This document shows positions 27,214-38,162 of a stretch of DNA of 64,000 bases, one piece after another. The translations under genes and the position numbers were made by a program. The notes beneath the pieces are model-generated. The model did not search any database, had not been told where the DNA came from, and was given only the letters and a program-made list of their open reading frames with translations. The stretch spans positions 18,543,118-18,607,117 of the forward strand of contig NC_083639.1 in the NCBI RefSeq assembly GCF_963576545.1, given 5' to 3'. Each line of letters begins with the position of its first letter. Position 1 is the stretch's first letter. This DNA comes from Limanda limanda. Lineage: Eukaryota > Chordata > Actinopteri > Pleuronectiformes > Pleuronectidae.

Positions 27214-30200
27214 CTCAAGATTACACATAACGTTTTCATTAGATTCCCCACACTGTGTCAAAGATATCAGGGCTATATGTATGTCACTCACATGGCCTGT
27301 GTAGATCTTAGAGAGGGATCTTTGCTGTGGTTGGCCCAGTAACCCAGCTCATCTACCCATCAACACATTGGCCAGAGAATGAGGCTGATCAGTGTCATTT
27401 GCATTCATGGTCTTCTTCCATTGAAATGTCACCACTCACCACATTAGCTCTTTATCCTTGTGGCAATGTAACCACGTGTGAGACATTGATTCAAAACCAT
27501 TGGTTCGGGTCAAATTGACTTAGCCTCAGACAGAGTTTCATTTCATTTCAGATTATAAACTGTGGGATTGAGGTTTTTTAAGTTTTTCTCGTATAAAGCT
27601 TTTGAATTTTTTATTAGAATTTCCTATGTTATAAAAATAAGTCACAAAACACTGTAATATGAAATATTAAAAAAAAATGAAAAAATGGTTTGGTTTGCTT
27701 TTTATTTCATTTAAAGGGACTCTTACCTTTGTTGCATTTTTACACTTTTTTTGGATAAGGTTAAATTGGTATTAATAAGGTAATGACACTCTAAAATGCA
27801 AGACAGACCCACCAGGAGTAAAAACAAACAATTATTTCACTCTCATAATATTTAGTGAAAACTTCAACCAATAAAATTCTTCAGACCGAAGGACCTTATT
27901 GGCCGACAGACCTGTCTGTTTGCTGCATGGACATGCAGGTTTTCCGTCTGCTTCTTGTGGCGCATTCGGGCCTGCGTCATCAAGGCGCGTTCTCAACTGT
28001 ATATAACTTACCGGTGCTTCTGAATCCGAATCCATTGCTTTGGTAAACAAAAACTCACGTGCGTGCGCGGAGGCAGTAGGTTGTAAGTCTTACTGTAAAA
28101 CTGTAATTTTATTCAGTGCTTTTAAATTGTATTTTAATGTGAACTGGGAGCGTTTTTGTGGGCCCTTGCTTGATATCATACAGCTAGCGGGATATTCATG
28201 AAATGGTTGCAAAGAAGATGTGCAAGGCTGAGGACAACACAGAGGAGCTTTTATGGCTGACGTCATTTGTCTCCACAGGCTATCATTTGCAGCCAACGGG
28301 CCTGCCCCTATGCAGAAAATATGAACTGACCTTTAACATGATGAATTTAGAACCTCTGATACAAAACACTTCACTTACAGGTTTAGAGGCTCAGTACACA
28401 ATCTTCTTTTTGCAGTGCATAGAATGAAAGCAGATTGTCACAAACAGAAAAATACTAGATTCTTGGGTAATGATTATGCTCTGTACAATGAGAGATAATC
28501 TTTATGGTTGCACATGGACTAGTGGCCTCTGTAAAGGAAAGGTCCAGGACCCTTGTGAGAGAGCTATAGTGCTGCTCCATTTACATCTAAAAGCCTCATC
28601 TCAAGTCTCCGTCTGCAATGTGCTTCTTGGCGTACACCTGCTGAGACTTTTCTCCTGCAACTTGTGATAAACATCAATGTTATTTGTTCTTCATGTATTT
28701 TTCCCATCGTACCAGGAATGGACTTTGCAGAGGCTGAATATCTGGTAGAGCAGAGAACAACCAGCAGGCCTGCAAGGGCTGGAACTGCGTCACGTTTCCT
28801 CTTCAATATCCACATCAGCTGTATGCACCATATATATGCCCCCCGACAGAGCTGGGCAGGCAAAAAACAGGCTTTGGCAGATAAAGCCTTCAGTTACCTC
28901 AACATAGCAGATCAAATCCTTCGGTGAAGCTTCCAGCACCTCAGGGCAAAAATCATGGCGGAGTCTTATCCATCCCAAGCCAACAGCCTCAGCTGTGTTT
29001 TGTAACTGGTGTCATTCCTCAGTTCCATGTTAATGTCACACAGCTGTGCAAGTAAAACACATATAAAATCGCAGGGTCACAACTAATACGATAAGTCACT
29101 GACAATTACTTAATATAGAGACTCAATCAATACAATACTAGTAATAAGAGTAAAATATATTGAGCAAACACTGAACGTGTCAGCAGAGACCTTAAGCTGT
29201 TAGTCATTAACATCACTTCTCTGGTTGCCTATGAGTATTATTAAATTCATTGAGTAACTAGTAAGTAGAAATTGAAATTTAATACTAAATAGTATTATTA
29301 GAACAAATGTGAACTATGAACCAAATTCCATTCTACCCTTAAATTATATGATTGGCTGTTTACTATTTATTGTCGTTTTTTCCCCAAAAAATTATTTTAA
29401 ATGAATTTAACAGGGCATGCAATTTATTCGAATATATTTGAATAGCCTGCTCCATTTTTGTATCGAAATAATTAGGTTAATTTACCAATTAGTAATGAGG
29501 GCATGTGAGCGCCCTCTGCTCAGGGTCTCCACGGGAAGCTATTTTGAATACTATGTAATATCTCCATGTGCTGCTGTTCCCTCTCAACAATCTAGACATT
29601 GGAACACTGTAATAAAACTTCAGTACAATCAGGACCAACTTGGAACTGATAATTAAGTCTACAAACAGCTCGATCTGAATTTATAGCGGCACACTGGGCT
29701 TTGCTGTGGAAAAGGACTACACCTTCTTTGCAAGATAAGGTTTTACTTGGCTTGAGAGGCATAGAGAAGGTTTTACTCAGCGACAACACATTTTTATGGG
29801 GAAGTGTAAGTAGATGTCACTGTGACAGGAGCACAGTCAGCCTATGACACTGACACCATTGTAGGTTGCTAGTGGTTGAAATTGATCGACTGATCAAAAT
29901 GGAAAGAGTGGATATTTGATGGACCAGAAGGTTGATCGCATAACATAATCTGTTACACTAAAATACTTGAACTGGATTTGAGGTAGTGCTAAGGAAAATG
30001 TAAAAGCATCTCAAAAGTAATTTGCTGACATTTGTGACATTTCTATATATATTTATTAAGTTTGGTCATTAGTATTTAGAAACTTAATTATAAGAGTGTG
30101 AGGGTTGTCATCTACTGTAGCCAAACTTGAAAAGGCTATTGAAACAGAAAGTGAAACAGAGAGGAGGTGATGAGCTGGTCAAAGACCAACAGTGGCATCA

Positions 30201-30299
30201 AAAAGTGTGAATACAGGATCAGAGCAGAAGCAGCGGTTTGGCTTTGGCTTAAAACACAACGTAAATGACGCCTTCTCAAGGTGAATATGAATGTCGGGG
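27214..30299. other. Non-coding stretch, no gene recognised
   Basis: No exon or element supported. Overlapping frames at 27832-28050 and 28564-28978 appear on both strands and lack domains. Confidence 0.4.
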
Positions 30300-30700
30300 C
30301 TTGCTGACACTTTAATGACACCACACAAGCAGTCAAAAAATTGTATGTAGTCATAAATTAATGAGAGCTAACACAAGGAAACACTGGCACTCTGACAGGG
30401 AAACTAACAGAGGCAAAGGGAAGCACAGAGACTTATATACACAAGGGAGGCAGGGATAATTGAAACCAGGTTAAACACATTAGCAACAGGTGCAGATTTT
30501 CACAAGGGTGGAAACAGGACACAGACAGGAAGGTTAGCTACAGACACACTAGTTGCATAATTCCAAAAATAGGCAACGTAGAACTCAGAAACAACAAGCA
30601 AAAAAAGCACAAATCTAAACACAAGCAAGGCATAAGTCCCCAAACTAAAGAGTCCATAACCATAACCAAAACAGTCTTTCCTCAAAAGTGAATTGTCACA
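30300..30700 (-). mobile_element. LTR-like relic with TATA box
   Basis: Read on the minus strand, the block starts TGTGACAATTCAC at 30700. It then has a T-rich U3-like part, the words cttcctgtctgtg-like and cacctgttgctaatgtg, and a clear gtatataagtctctgtg TATA box near 30440, followed by a cttcc-rich presumed R/U5. This layout is what I recall of fish Gypsy-type LTRs. The far end and a target duplication could not be located, so the left border is approximate. Confidence 0.4.
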
Positions 30701-30705
30701 ACGGC

Positions 30706-31740
30706 AGAACTTGACATGTAGATGAAAGAACTCGACTGTGATCTCGAGCTTGACTGTTTGTTATTCATCAACTATCAAAGTTGGCCAGTCTATTACATAT
30801 AAAGGCCCTTATAGAACATGCTTATTACCGTTAAGAGGAATCCTCATGCTGCCTTTGCTTTGCAACATAAAGTGGTTATGATGTGTAACACCACAGCATT
30901 GGCATCTGTTGCTGCTCTCCCTTTCACACAGACATCCTTCTGGCTGTGGCTCCCTAATGTAATAACCTTGTTGAGATCTTAAATAAACAAATGCTATTGT
31001 TGGCAGTAGTTAAAGTGGCAGACCTATAATACACAAAGAACATTTATGCTAATGCAGGTGAATCAATGACATTTGAAATTGAAAAGATTGGATGCCCTGC
31101 ATTATTCAAAAGCACATAGCTTCAGTTTGCTATCAGTGGTCTGTAGGCAACCCTGCCAGGATGCTTTGTTATTAGAGGAGTAGTTAAGTTCAGTACCATC
31201 GCTGCTTGACGCAGGTGCAATCAAGTGCATTGTGTGTCGTGAGCCGATCAGGTCAGCTGGTGATATCTGTTAACTCTATCTGTGCTCCAGGGGCCTGTAC
31301 TGCTAAGCAGGATCTGTGTTCATCAGGGTAACCTCAGGTTTAACTCAGTTTTCAGTCCTATGAATTGATGACCTATTATTTGTTTACATCCCAACGGTTA
31401 TTAATGCTCACGCATTACGTATAATCCAGAGTTTCCACCATTAACAACCCATGGTGTTCTGGAGATGATCTTCCATATTTAAAAAATCCACTGGAAGAAA
31501 CGTCCAAGACCTGCAGGACCAGGCAGCACACTCTCAGCAGAGTAAATACAATTTCCTGTCGTGCCTATTACAATGTCATAGCTACTCGACTCATAATGCT
31601 GTTTTATGAGCTGGGTCCAGTGCAAAATCACAATGTTGAAAAGAAATGTAAATCAACAGATATTTTGTTCTGCAACAAAAAGTTGTACACTAGGGCTGCA
31701 ACTACAATTATTTTCCTTATTTATTAATCTGTCAGGGGAA
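30706..31740. other. Non-coding stretch, no gene recognised
   Basis: No supported feature. Confidence 0.4.
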
Positions 31741-31795
31741 CCAGGGAGAGGTGATTGGGCCAGGTGAGACTAGTTGGCCAATCACCTCTCCCTGG
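31741..31795. repeat. 18-bp perfect inverted repeat
   Basis: Arm ccagggagaggtgattgg (31741-31758) and its exact reverse complement (31778-31795) enclose a 19-base loop. The sequence after it (to about 31960) is GC-richer than its surroundings and reads like part of a dispersed repeat, but I cannot name the family. Confidence 0.85.
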
Positions 31796-32142
31796 ATTCA
31801 GAAGGCAGCAGCTGAGCTGCCACACAGGAGCGAGACCTCATGAGAGACAGAGCTGCGCTGCAAAGCTATGCGCCAGCAGAAATTAAAACAAGTTAAAATG
31901 CTGAAGAATGGCTGGTTTGTCTCCAGTTGTTTTGGAGAGACCCTGGTGGCAAAGGACATTGCCACATAATGTATCATTTGTTTTATCTATAAATTTCAGA
32001 AAATCTTGAAAAAAGCCATTGATGTTTAATAATTCCAGTTTTGTCACTCAGAATATAACATTTATATCCACATAAATATAAACCATGCATAAATCATTAG
32101 AGCACACTAAACATTTTCATATCCTCCAGTTATACTTCGAGC

Positions 32143-32214
32143 ACTTAAGCACAGGTATGTAACCAAACTTAAGCACAGGTATATAACCAAACTTAAGCAC
32201 AGGTATGCAACCAA
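32143..32214. repeat. 24-bp tandem repeat, three copies
   Basis: Unit acttaagcacaggtatgtaaccaa occurs three times head to tail, with single-base differences at the gtaacc/ataacc/gcaacc position. Confidence 0.95.
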
Positions 32215-32219
32215 ACAAT

Positions 32220-32320
32220 GGGCCTCATTCACAAACGCTGCGTACGCACAAATCTAAGCTTAAACCCTGCCTACAACCGTTTGAGGCACAAATCTGGGAT
32301 TCATCAATATGTTCTTATTT
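32220..32320 (+). repeat. Possible Harbinger/ISL2EU-type terminal sequence
   Basis: gggcctcattcacaaacgctgcgtacgcacaaa resembles, from memory, terminal inverted repeats of fish Harbinger-superfamily elements. It lies about 1 kb upstream of a Harbinger transposase relic. No partner end was found downstream, so the link is tentative. Confidence 0.3.
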
Positions 32321-32379
32321 AAAATTGTTCGTACTCTTGGAACAAAGTCATTTTTTACCAGTTATCATAGTACCTTCAC

Positions 32380-33257
32380 AATAATAATAATAATATCCTT
32401 TCTCAATTTCAATTTGGTTTTAGATCTAACTTCTCCGCAACGACTGCTCTCAATAAATTCACTAATGCTGTTTTTTCTGCATCTGATCGTGGTCATCTCA
32501 CCAGAGCGAAATTTATTCATCTCACCAATGCTTTCGATCTTGTCGATCACTAGTTGCTCCATGCCATTGGTCTTCTCATCATGCCTTACTGTGGTTTAAC
32601 TCATATCTCCACAACAGAAGGCAGTGTGTTGTTTTAAGAGGCTGTTAATCAGAATTTCTGACTCAGTAAAGATGTGTGCCTCAAGAATCTAATTTAGGAC
32701 CACTTCTCTTTTCTATTTTTATTAACGATCGTCCACCTATCTTTTCTGATTGTTCTATTCAACTATATAGTGATGACACTATTATTTACACTTCAAAAGC
32801 CTCCATTACACAAATTCAATAGTCCTTGCAATCTGACTTTCACATTTTTCAGACCTGGTTGTCAGTTAATAAATTAATACTCAATCAAACTAAAACATAC
32901 TCAATGCTTTAAGGCGTGAGACAAAACCTTGAATCCAAATTGAACTCTTTAATTCGAACTTACACTGATGGCAAAGCACTTCAGAAAACTGGACTTACCT
33001 TTAAACCACACATAGATCATGTCCATCAAGTTCATTTTGGTGTTGGTTTTCTGTTTCGTTCCAGGCACTGCTTTACCTCTAATGTCAGCAAACAACTTGT
33101 GTCACAACTCATCCTACCAATAATCGAATACTCCGACATTGTCTATCGTAATGCAACCAAAACTGATCTCCAGCAACTTAACGTTTTCTATAATTGGCTC
33201 TGTAGATTTATTTTAGTTTTTAATAAATTGGACTCTTATTTACCTCGAAGCAAGTGA
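32380..33257 (+). pseudogene. CR1/L2/jockey-type LINE reverse transcriptase relic
   Basis: Broken remnant of a non-LTR retrotransposon ORF2. Conceptual reading in shifting frames gives, in order: a QFGFRS-NFSATTALNKFT block, a DLSKAFDTVDH-like block (HLTNAFDLVDH followed by a stop), LGPLLFSIFINDRPP, the catalytic-site block LYSDDTIIYTS (YSDD where active enzymes usually have YADD), an NKLILNQTKTYSML block, and a C-terminal segment (32916-33257) with LTFKPHIDHV and QLVSQLILPIIEYSDIVY. Several stops and shifts make it non-functional. The clade is judged only from the general pattern. Its 3' end abuts the Harbinger relic. Confidence 0.75.
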
Positions 33258-33261
33258 AGAG

Positions 33262-33815
33262 ATGGCAGATCTAGCTTTGCTGGAATACGCTGCTGCCCAT
33301 GCCTTAAGGAGAGAGCACATCTTCAGAGACCGTAAAAACATGTTTGAAGAAAGTGTAGAATCGCTAAGCAGCCATTTCCGTATGCCAAGGCATGTTTTGC
33401 TGAAATTATGCAATTCCCTGGAGCAGCATCTTGGTCCTGTGGACCCTCAGTGTCCTGGCTACAGGTTTGTTTCAAAGGGAAATAGTAGATTAACTCTGAG
33501 CGTGTCAAATTTTTAATTAGCATCATAGGGCAAAGGCTCATCTACATAAAACCTCCTTATGAGGATGTTCCATAGGTTTGCTGGAATGCCACAAGCTGTA
33601 GGAGCCATAGACTGCACCCGCATGCATATTAAAGCTGAATCTACAACCTCCATGCAATTTATGAGATGAAAAAAAACTCCATTCAATCAACATGCAGGTA
33701 ATCTGTGATGCTGACTGCTGCAACATTGTGGATCGCTGGCCAGGAGCCACCCACGATTCTATTATTTTTCAAAAGCACAGTGGGAATGCGTTAAGAGGCA
33801 GGAGTTGCAAGGAAC
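33262..33815 (+). pseudogene. PIF/Harbinger transposase (HARBI1-like) relic
   Basis: An open N-terminal piece (33262-33516) has the RREHIFRDRKN...FRMPRHVLLKLCNSLE pattern of HARBI1-like proteins. After stops and frame changes the catalytic region is still readable: FAGMPQAVGAIDCTRMHIKA carries the first Asp of the DDE triad, and VICDADCCNIVDRWPGATHD carries the second (PGATHDS). The third acidic residue was not found, so the C-terminal third is missing. In active elements the nuclease cuts and pastes the transposon with help from a Myb-like partner; a candidate partner remnant lies just downstream on the other strand. Non-functional. Confidence 0.7.
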
Positions 33816-33939
33816 GCTAACCACAATGACAATAACTATGGCAAGCAGCAATGCCATTTTCATTGCTCTGATTGAATTGCACTTGTAATGACAAAATACA
33901 CAAGAAATAGCAAATATACTCTAAAGAATTATAATAAAT

Positions 33940-34150
33940 TACCTCTGGGGGACGGTTCTTGGTGGACGTCACCACTCTCTCCTTGAACAAATTCCAGTTA
34001 ATGATGAATGTCAAATAATTGCTAGCAGCCTCTCTGGCCCCTGGTCAGATCTGGTTCTTGTCGTCCTCCTCTTCCTTTTCCCTTATTTTTTTTTCTGGTC
34101 TGCGATTACTATTTTGGGATCAACTTTGATGTCAAACCATTTTTTTTTAC
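33940..34150 (-). pseudogene. Possible Harbinger Myb/SANT-like partner remnant
   Basis: Minus-strand conceptual reading gives WFDIKVDPKIVIADQKKK, a stop, then GRGGRQEPDLTRGQRG. This recalls the post-SANT linker (K-W-x-DIK-x-D-x-K then a gly-rich, LTP-like segment) of the Myb-like protein that fish Harbinger elements encode opposite to the transposase. The position and orientation relative to 33262-33815 fit that two-gene layout. It is short, broken and assigned from memory. Confidence 0.35.
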
Positions 34151-34755
34151 TTGTCCCTCCGTCCGAGCCTCAGGGGACACAGCAATCACCGAATCAGTTA
34201 GTGCTTCTTTTTTTTTTTAAACACTGTCACTATGGTGACACGCTAAGGAAAAGTGTGCCTTTTCTGGCTTCCAACCTCCGACACAATTACTTCAGTTTCT
34301 CTACATTTATTATTGTATTTATTTATCTCTGCACAGCACACCTCTTCATTTCAAACAGATGACCTTATATAGAGAAATAGAGGCGTGGCAGTATGCCAAT
34401 TGCAGTAAGAAGACACGTGAAAAAAATTGAGGATGAGTTAGAACATTTCTGTAAAGGCTGAAGACATGAACTGAGGACCTAAAAGCACAACTCTGAAACA
34501 ATGTTCAGTCTCCAAAAACAGTGGTCGTTTAATCCTGTCAGGGTTCCGTACACAGAAGGCAAAAGCAACTTAATGACATATTCAAGTCTAAAGTGTCGGA
34601 TGGCAATCTGGAAAGATTTGATGCACTCTTAAAAAACATTACGAATCCTTTATTTCATCATGGATAATGCAAAAACCTTTCTGATCAACAAACTCTTTCA
34701 TTAGTTTCCAGCTCAACACCTTTCTCCAGGAGATGATCCAGTCATCTCCGAAATC

Positions 34756-36311
34756 CTATTGCCATGGCAGCAGAGCTGGTTGCCTGTTTAATCTATAGCC
34801 TACCACAAAAGCATACATGCCAAGTGACACATGTTCCATGTTGTGATTACATGATATAATGATTATACTTGCCTGTACTAACTCGAAGAGGATAATTTCA
34901 TCAGTTCTATCCTTCATGAAGATGTAGGTGTTGTATTTGGCAGAGAAGCCCGGGCTATAAAGAGTCAAAGATCAAGTATTTATTGAACAAACTTTGAACC
35001 ATCTCTATAACTTGCTACAATCAAGAGGGACTACTCTTTCTAAACCAATAAAAAAACTCAACTTTAAGCCCATTTGTGTCTGCAGCAGCCTTTGCATGAT
35101 GGCATTGTGTTTCTATAAAGACCTCGAGCGGGTCTGCCCAGTCAGCAATGACTGTATTTGTGGCGCCAGTGAACAGAGTAGATGCTGCCATATGAAGATT
35201 GTTTTCTGGCATCCCTATAATATCAGGACAAGAACTCAACTGCCCATAATGTCCATTGGAGCATTCCCAGTCTATGCAGACTTGGCTCGCAGCAGTGGTT
35301 ACACTTTGTTGCAGTGTTCCTTCTCAACACTGATGGCAAGTCTTGAAAAGCTGCATAAACTTGGATTCATTAACGAGCCATTTCTTTTCATGCCATGTCT
35401 CCAAGTCTTTGTTTTACTCTTAAGTTATAGTTGATTTTTAAGGAGCAAAGCTTTGGTCATTGGTGTATGAAGGGAAATTGTCTGAGGCCATGATGATATC
35501 TTGCTCAAAACTTTGCTCCAACAAGTCTTTGCTTTTATGTACTGCAATGACAAAAATTACCAGCGGCCATCAGGCTAGACATCATTTAATATGTTGTTAC
35601 TTTCTGGTTTTGTTTAGTTATACAGCCTAATTGATCTATTAAAAAAAAGAGACATGCAAAAGCTATAAGTATATAATATAAATGGTACTATTTTAAATGG
35701 TCAAAATTTGTATGTGCACTGCCATGGCTACAAGTAGTACTAAAAGAAGGCACAGTAGAGAGTACTCATTTATGTCCAGATTGTAGAGGGGACTGTGTTA
35801 CCACTCAGCTTTACTGAAATATCAGCCAAACTTCATTCTGATGTCTTTGAATATTTATTTGCAATAGAAAAGTACAACACAATAGAGATAGAAGTTAAAG
35901 CATACATGCTGAGTGGTCTTTAAATTCTCACCAGCTACGGATCACAGCACAACATGAATTGAGATAAAATACAAATGCTCAAAAATATCTCATTGTCCAT
36001 GTAAAAAACAACATTACACGCAATATAAAACAAATTGATGACAAAAACTATGTGAGCCGGTTGAACCACATGCACAATGAGGGGCTGTATGTATTTTTTG
36101 AACGAGACGACCAAATAGTACAAAAAAGCCCCTTGGATCCATTCTTGCAAAGAGCAAGTCTCAATTGATAAAACATGCTTAATGAAACTGGGATCCACTT
36201 GATCTTCATCATTACCTTCTTAGCAAAGCAGAGGTTGTCTTCTGCAAAAATGTTAACGTTTTCTTTGGGTTCACACATTTTTTTCACACAAGTCACACCT
36301 GGTGGTGGCAA
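34756..36311 (-). pseudogene. Relic of an unclassified transposase-like protein
   Basis: Three minus-strand pieces seem to belong together in 5' to 3' order: 36311-36048 (no motif recognised), 35239-35021 (PENNLHMAASTLFTGATNTVIADW, an LFTGAT-type block), and 34968-34756, which contains GFSAKYNTYIFMKDRT followed by DEIILFELVQ and an apparent exon end. I recall this SAKYxTYxFM...VLFELVQ pattern from an uncharacterised fish and invertebrate protein family with transposase-like features, but cannot name it. Stops lie between the pieces. Introns are possible, so this could be a decayed multi-exon gene instead of a single-exon ORF. Confidence 0.35.
35753..36060 (-). repeat. Dispersed repeat family B, copy 1
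   Basis: Shares with 47570-47931, in the same orientation, the words aaagcatacatg, ggt-tttaaa-ctc-ccagct, aatacaaatgctcaa and tctcattgtcca-gtaaaaaac. It overlaps the unclassified transposase-like relic, so family B is probably part of that transposon. Confidence 0.6.
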
Positions 36312-36329
36312 AACATATGGCTATTTTCT

Positions 36330-37565
36330 GCACCCTTGATTAGTGGAGAGTCAGGAGATTGTTAAATAGCAAAATATATCTTTGAAAAGATTGGTTTTGT
36401 GTGGCGTAATCTAACTACATATGTTCTGTTTATTCATTGATTGTCTGTCTATGGAGAACCATTGCATAGCTTTTGCTTTTCTCGCACCTGTTCACCAAGT
36501 TGCCGTCTGCCACGAATGTAATGTTAACGTGTTTCTTTCATCTCTGCAAAATGCATTTTTACGAAAAGCACTAGAGCTACAAATCATGCAGCTGGAGACT
36601 GTTGTGCATTGATCTTAGGGTGAACTTGTGCCTTTATGTTTTCCTTTCAATTTTTTTTCCAATTTGGGTTCAATTTACTTCATGCGTCCATGTGTTATGT
36701 GTCATGTAAAGGTCTTGAAGCTTTCTTTACCTTGATCAGTCTTAGTTATTCTCTTCTTTACCTTCTCTTCTTAATCAAATCCTATATTATTTCCCCTGTT
36801 CCCTGTTGTGAACAAAATGACACCAAACAACCTAGTGATTATTTTAAATAGGATGAATGACAGACACCTGTGTAACCAATTAGAGACAACAGTCTGCTAA
36901 ATTATTTATTTATCACCACTGCAACAGAGTGTTAATAATTTGTCAACACCATTACTATTATTAGATTCTTGTGAAATCAGCAAGAATCAGGTCAAAGCTT
37001 CTTTGTGTCATATTGTATTACAAACCTAAGACCTGCAGAACACAGCTTTTGTGAAATGAGGTGTAAGGATTCAAAATAATATGAAGTTACTTTTTTTGTC
37101 ATTTAAATTTGAGCCCATTATTATTAACAATTAATGGGCTGTTGCAGTGGCACTTGGTGTAGAGATCAGGTCCGTCATGTTGTGGTTATGCTGAAGATTA
37201 AATAACACTGTAATACATTACTCCTAATAGTTACATACCTGCATGATTTTAAAAGAACTGATGCCTCTACTTTCCATGCACAAAGTTACAAACTAATGAA
37301 GAGTATGAGTTTGTTACTCCTTTTAGAAATAAAGAGATTCTTTTTCACTCTGCTGAGGTCATGCAGAGAACCAAAATCTGTTTGCTACTGGAAGAAGAGA
37401 ACATAAATAAAAAGTCTATAAATGCTCTAAATACAATGAATTGGCTCTGTGAAAGGCTCTAGGCACAGTAGATTGATCCTTTTCAAGTTCAGGCAGCCAT
37501 TATAAGAGTAATTATCCAAGCGTATGGCACATACTAACAAATGAATCATGGCTGAGATACGAAAT
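36330..37565. other. Non-coding stretch, no gene recognised
   Basis: AT-rich, with short plus-strand frames rich in Phe and Leu from T-rich DNA. No feature supported. Confidence 0.4.
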
Positions 37566-37570
37566 GTCAT

Positions 37571-38157
37571 TGTTACGCCCGGCATAGAGGCAACCTGAGC
37601 ATAACTTAAATGGCTCCCGTCTTTCCCCACTCCCAAGTACGACCAGTGCCACAGCAGATTTGAAGTCCAAAACAAAAGGTGGTATATTTGATCAATGAGG
37701 TAGAAAAAAACGTGAGGAAAAGCCCAGCCAATATAACTAACGTAACAATCTATAATATCAAACTAAGTTCCCTACATCCAAAAGAAATTACAGGGATCTT
37801 ACCTGATTACCTAAACAAAAACAAGAGAAAAGATTTACAAAAAGTAAAAAGGGTTCTCATCCCTACAATTAACAGGACTGCTCAGAATGTCTTCCAAAGG
37901 TAACAAAGACTATTTTGACGGGTTTCAGAAACGAAGGCACAGTCGTGTTGGGACCCAGGAAAATATGAAGGCCAATTAGCATTGACAGTTGACTTTTTAA
38001 AGTCAGTGCATCAGCCTATCCTCCAATGACCAGCCGGACCTTAAACACAGAAACACATGAAAAACACAGAGCAGGGGAACATCACCACCCCCAGGCAGAG
38101 ATAGAACAACAACACAAACCCATAAACATACACACAGTATGACTCAAAGTCATAACA
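37571..38157. mobile_element. Probable solo LTR
   Basis: A 587-bp unit bounded by the short inverted repeat TGTTA...TAACA, i.e. TG...CA on both strands. It is flanked by gtcat (37566-37570) and gtcag (38158-38162), a 5-bp target duplication with one mismatch. No gag or pol sequence is adjacent. Orientation is uncertain because no clear TATA or AATAAA signal decides it. The alternative is a non-LTR repeat that has TG...CA ends by chance. Confidence 0.5.
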
Positions 38158-38162
38158 GTCAG

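Noticed and set aside
34994..35434. 146-codon plus-strand frame
   Set aside because: The opposite strand carries the LFTGAT-type transposase-like block, so this frame is a shadow.
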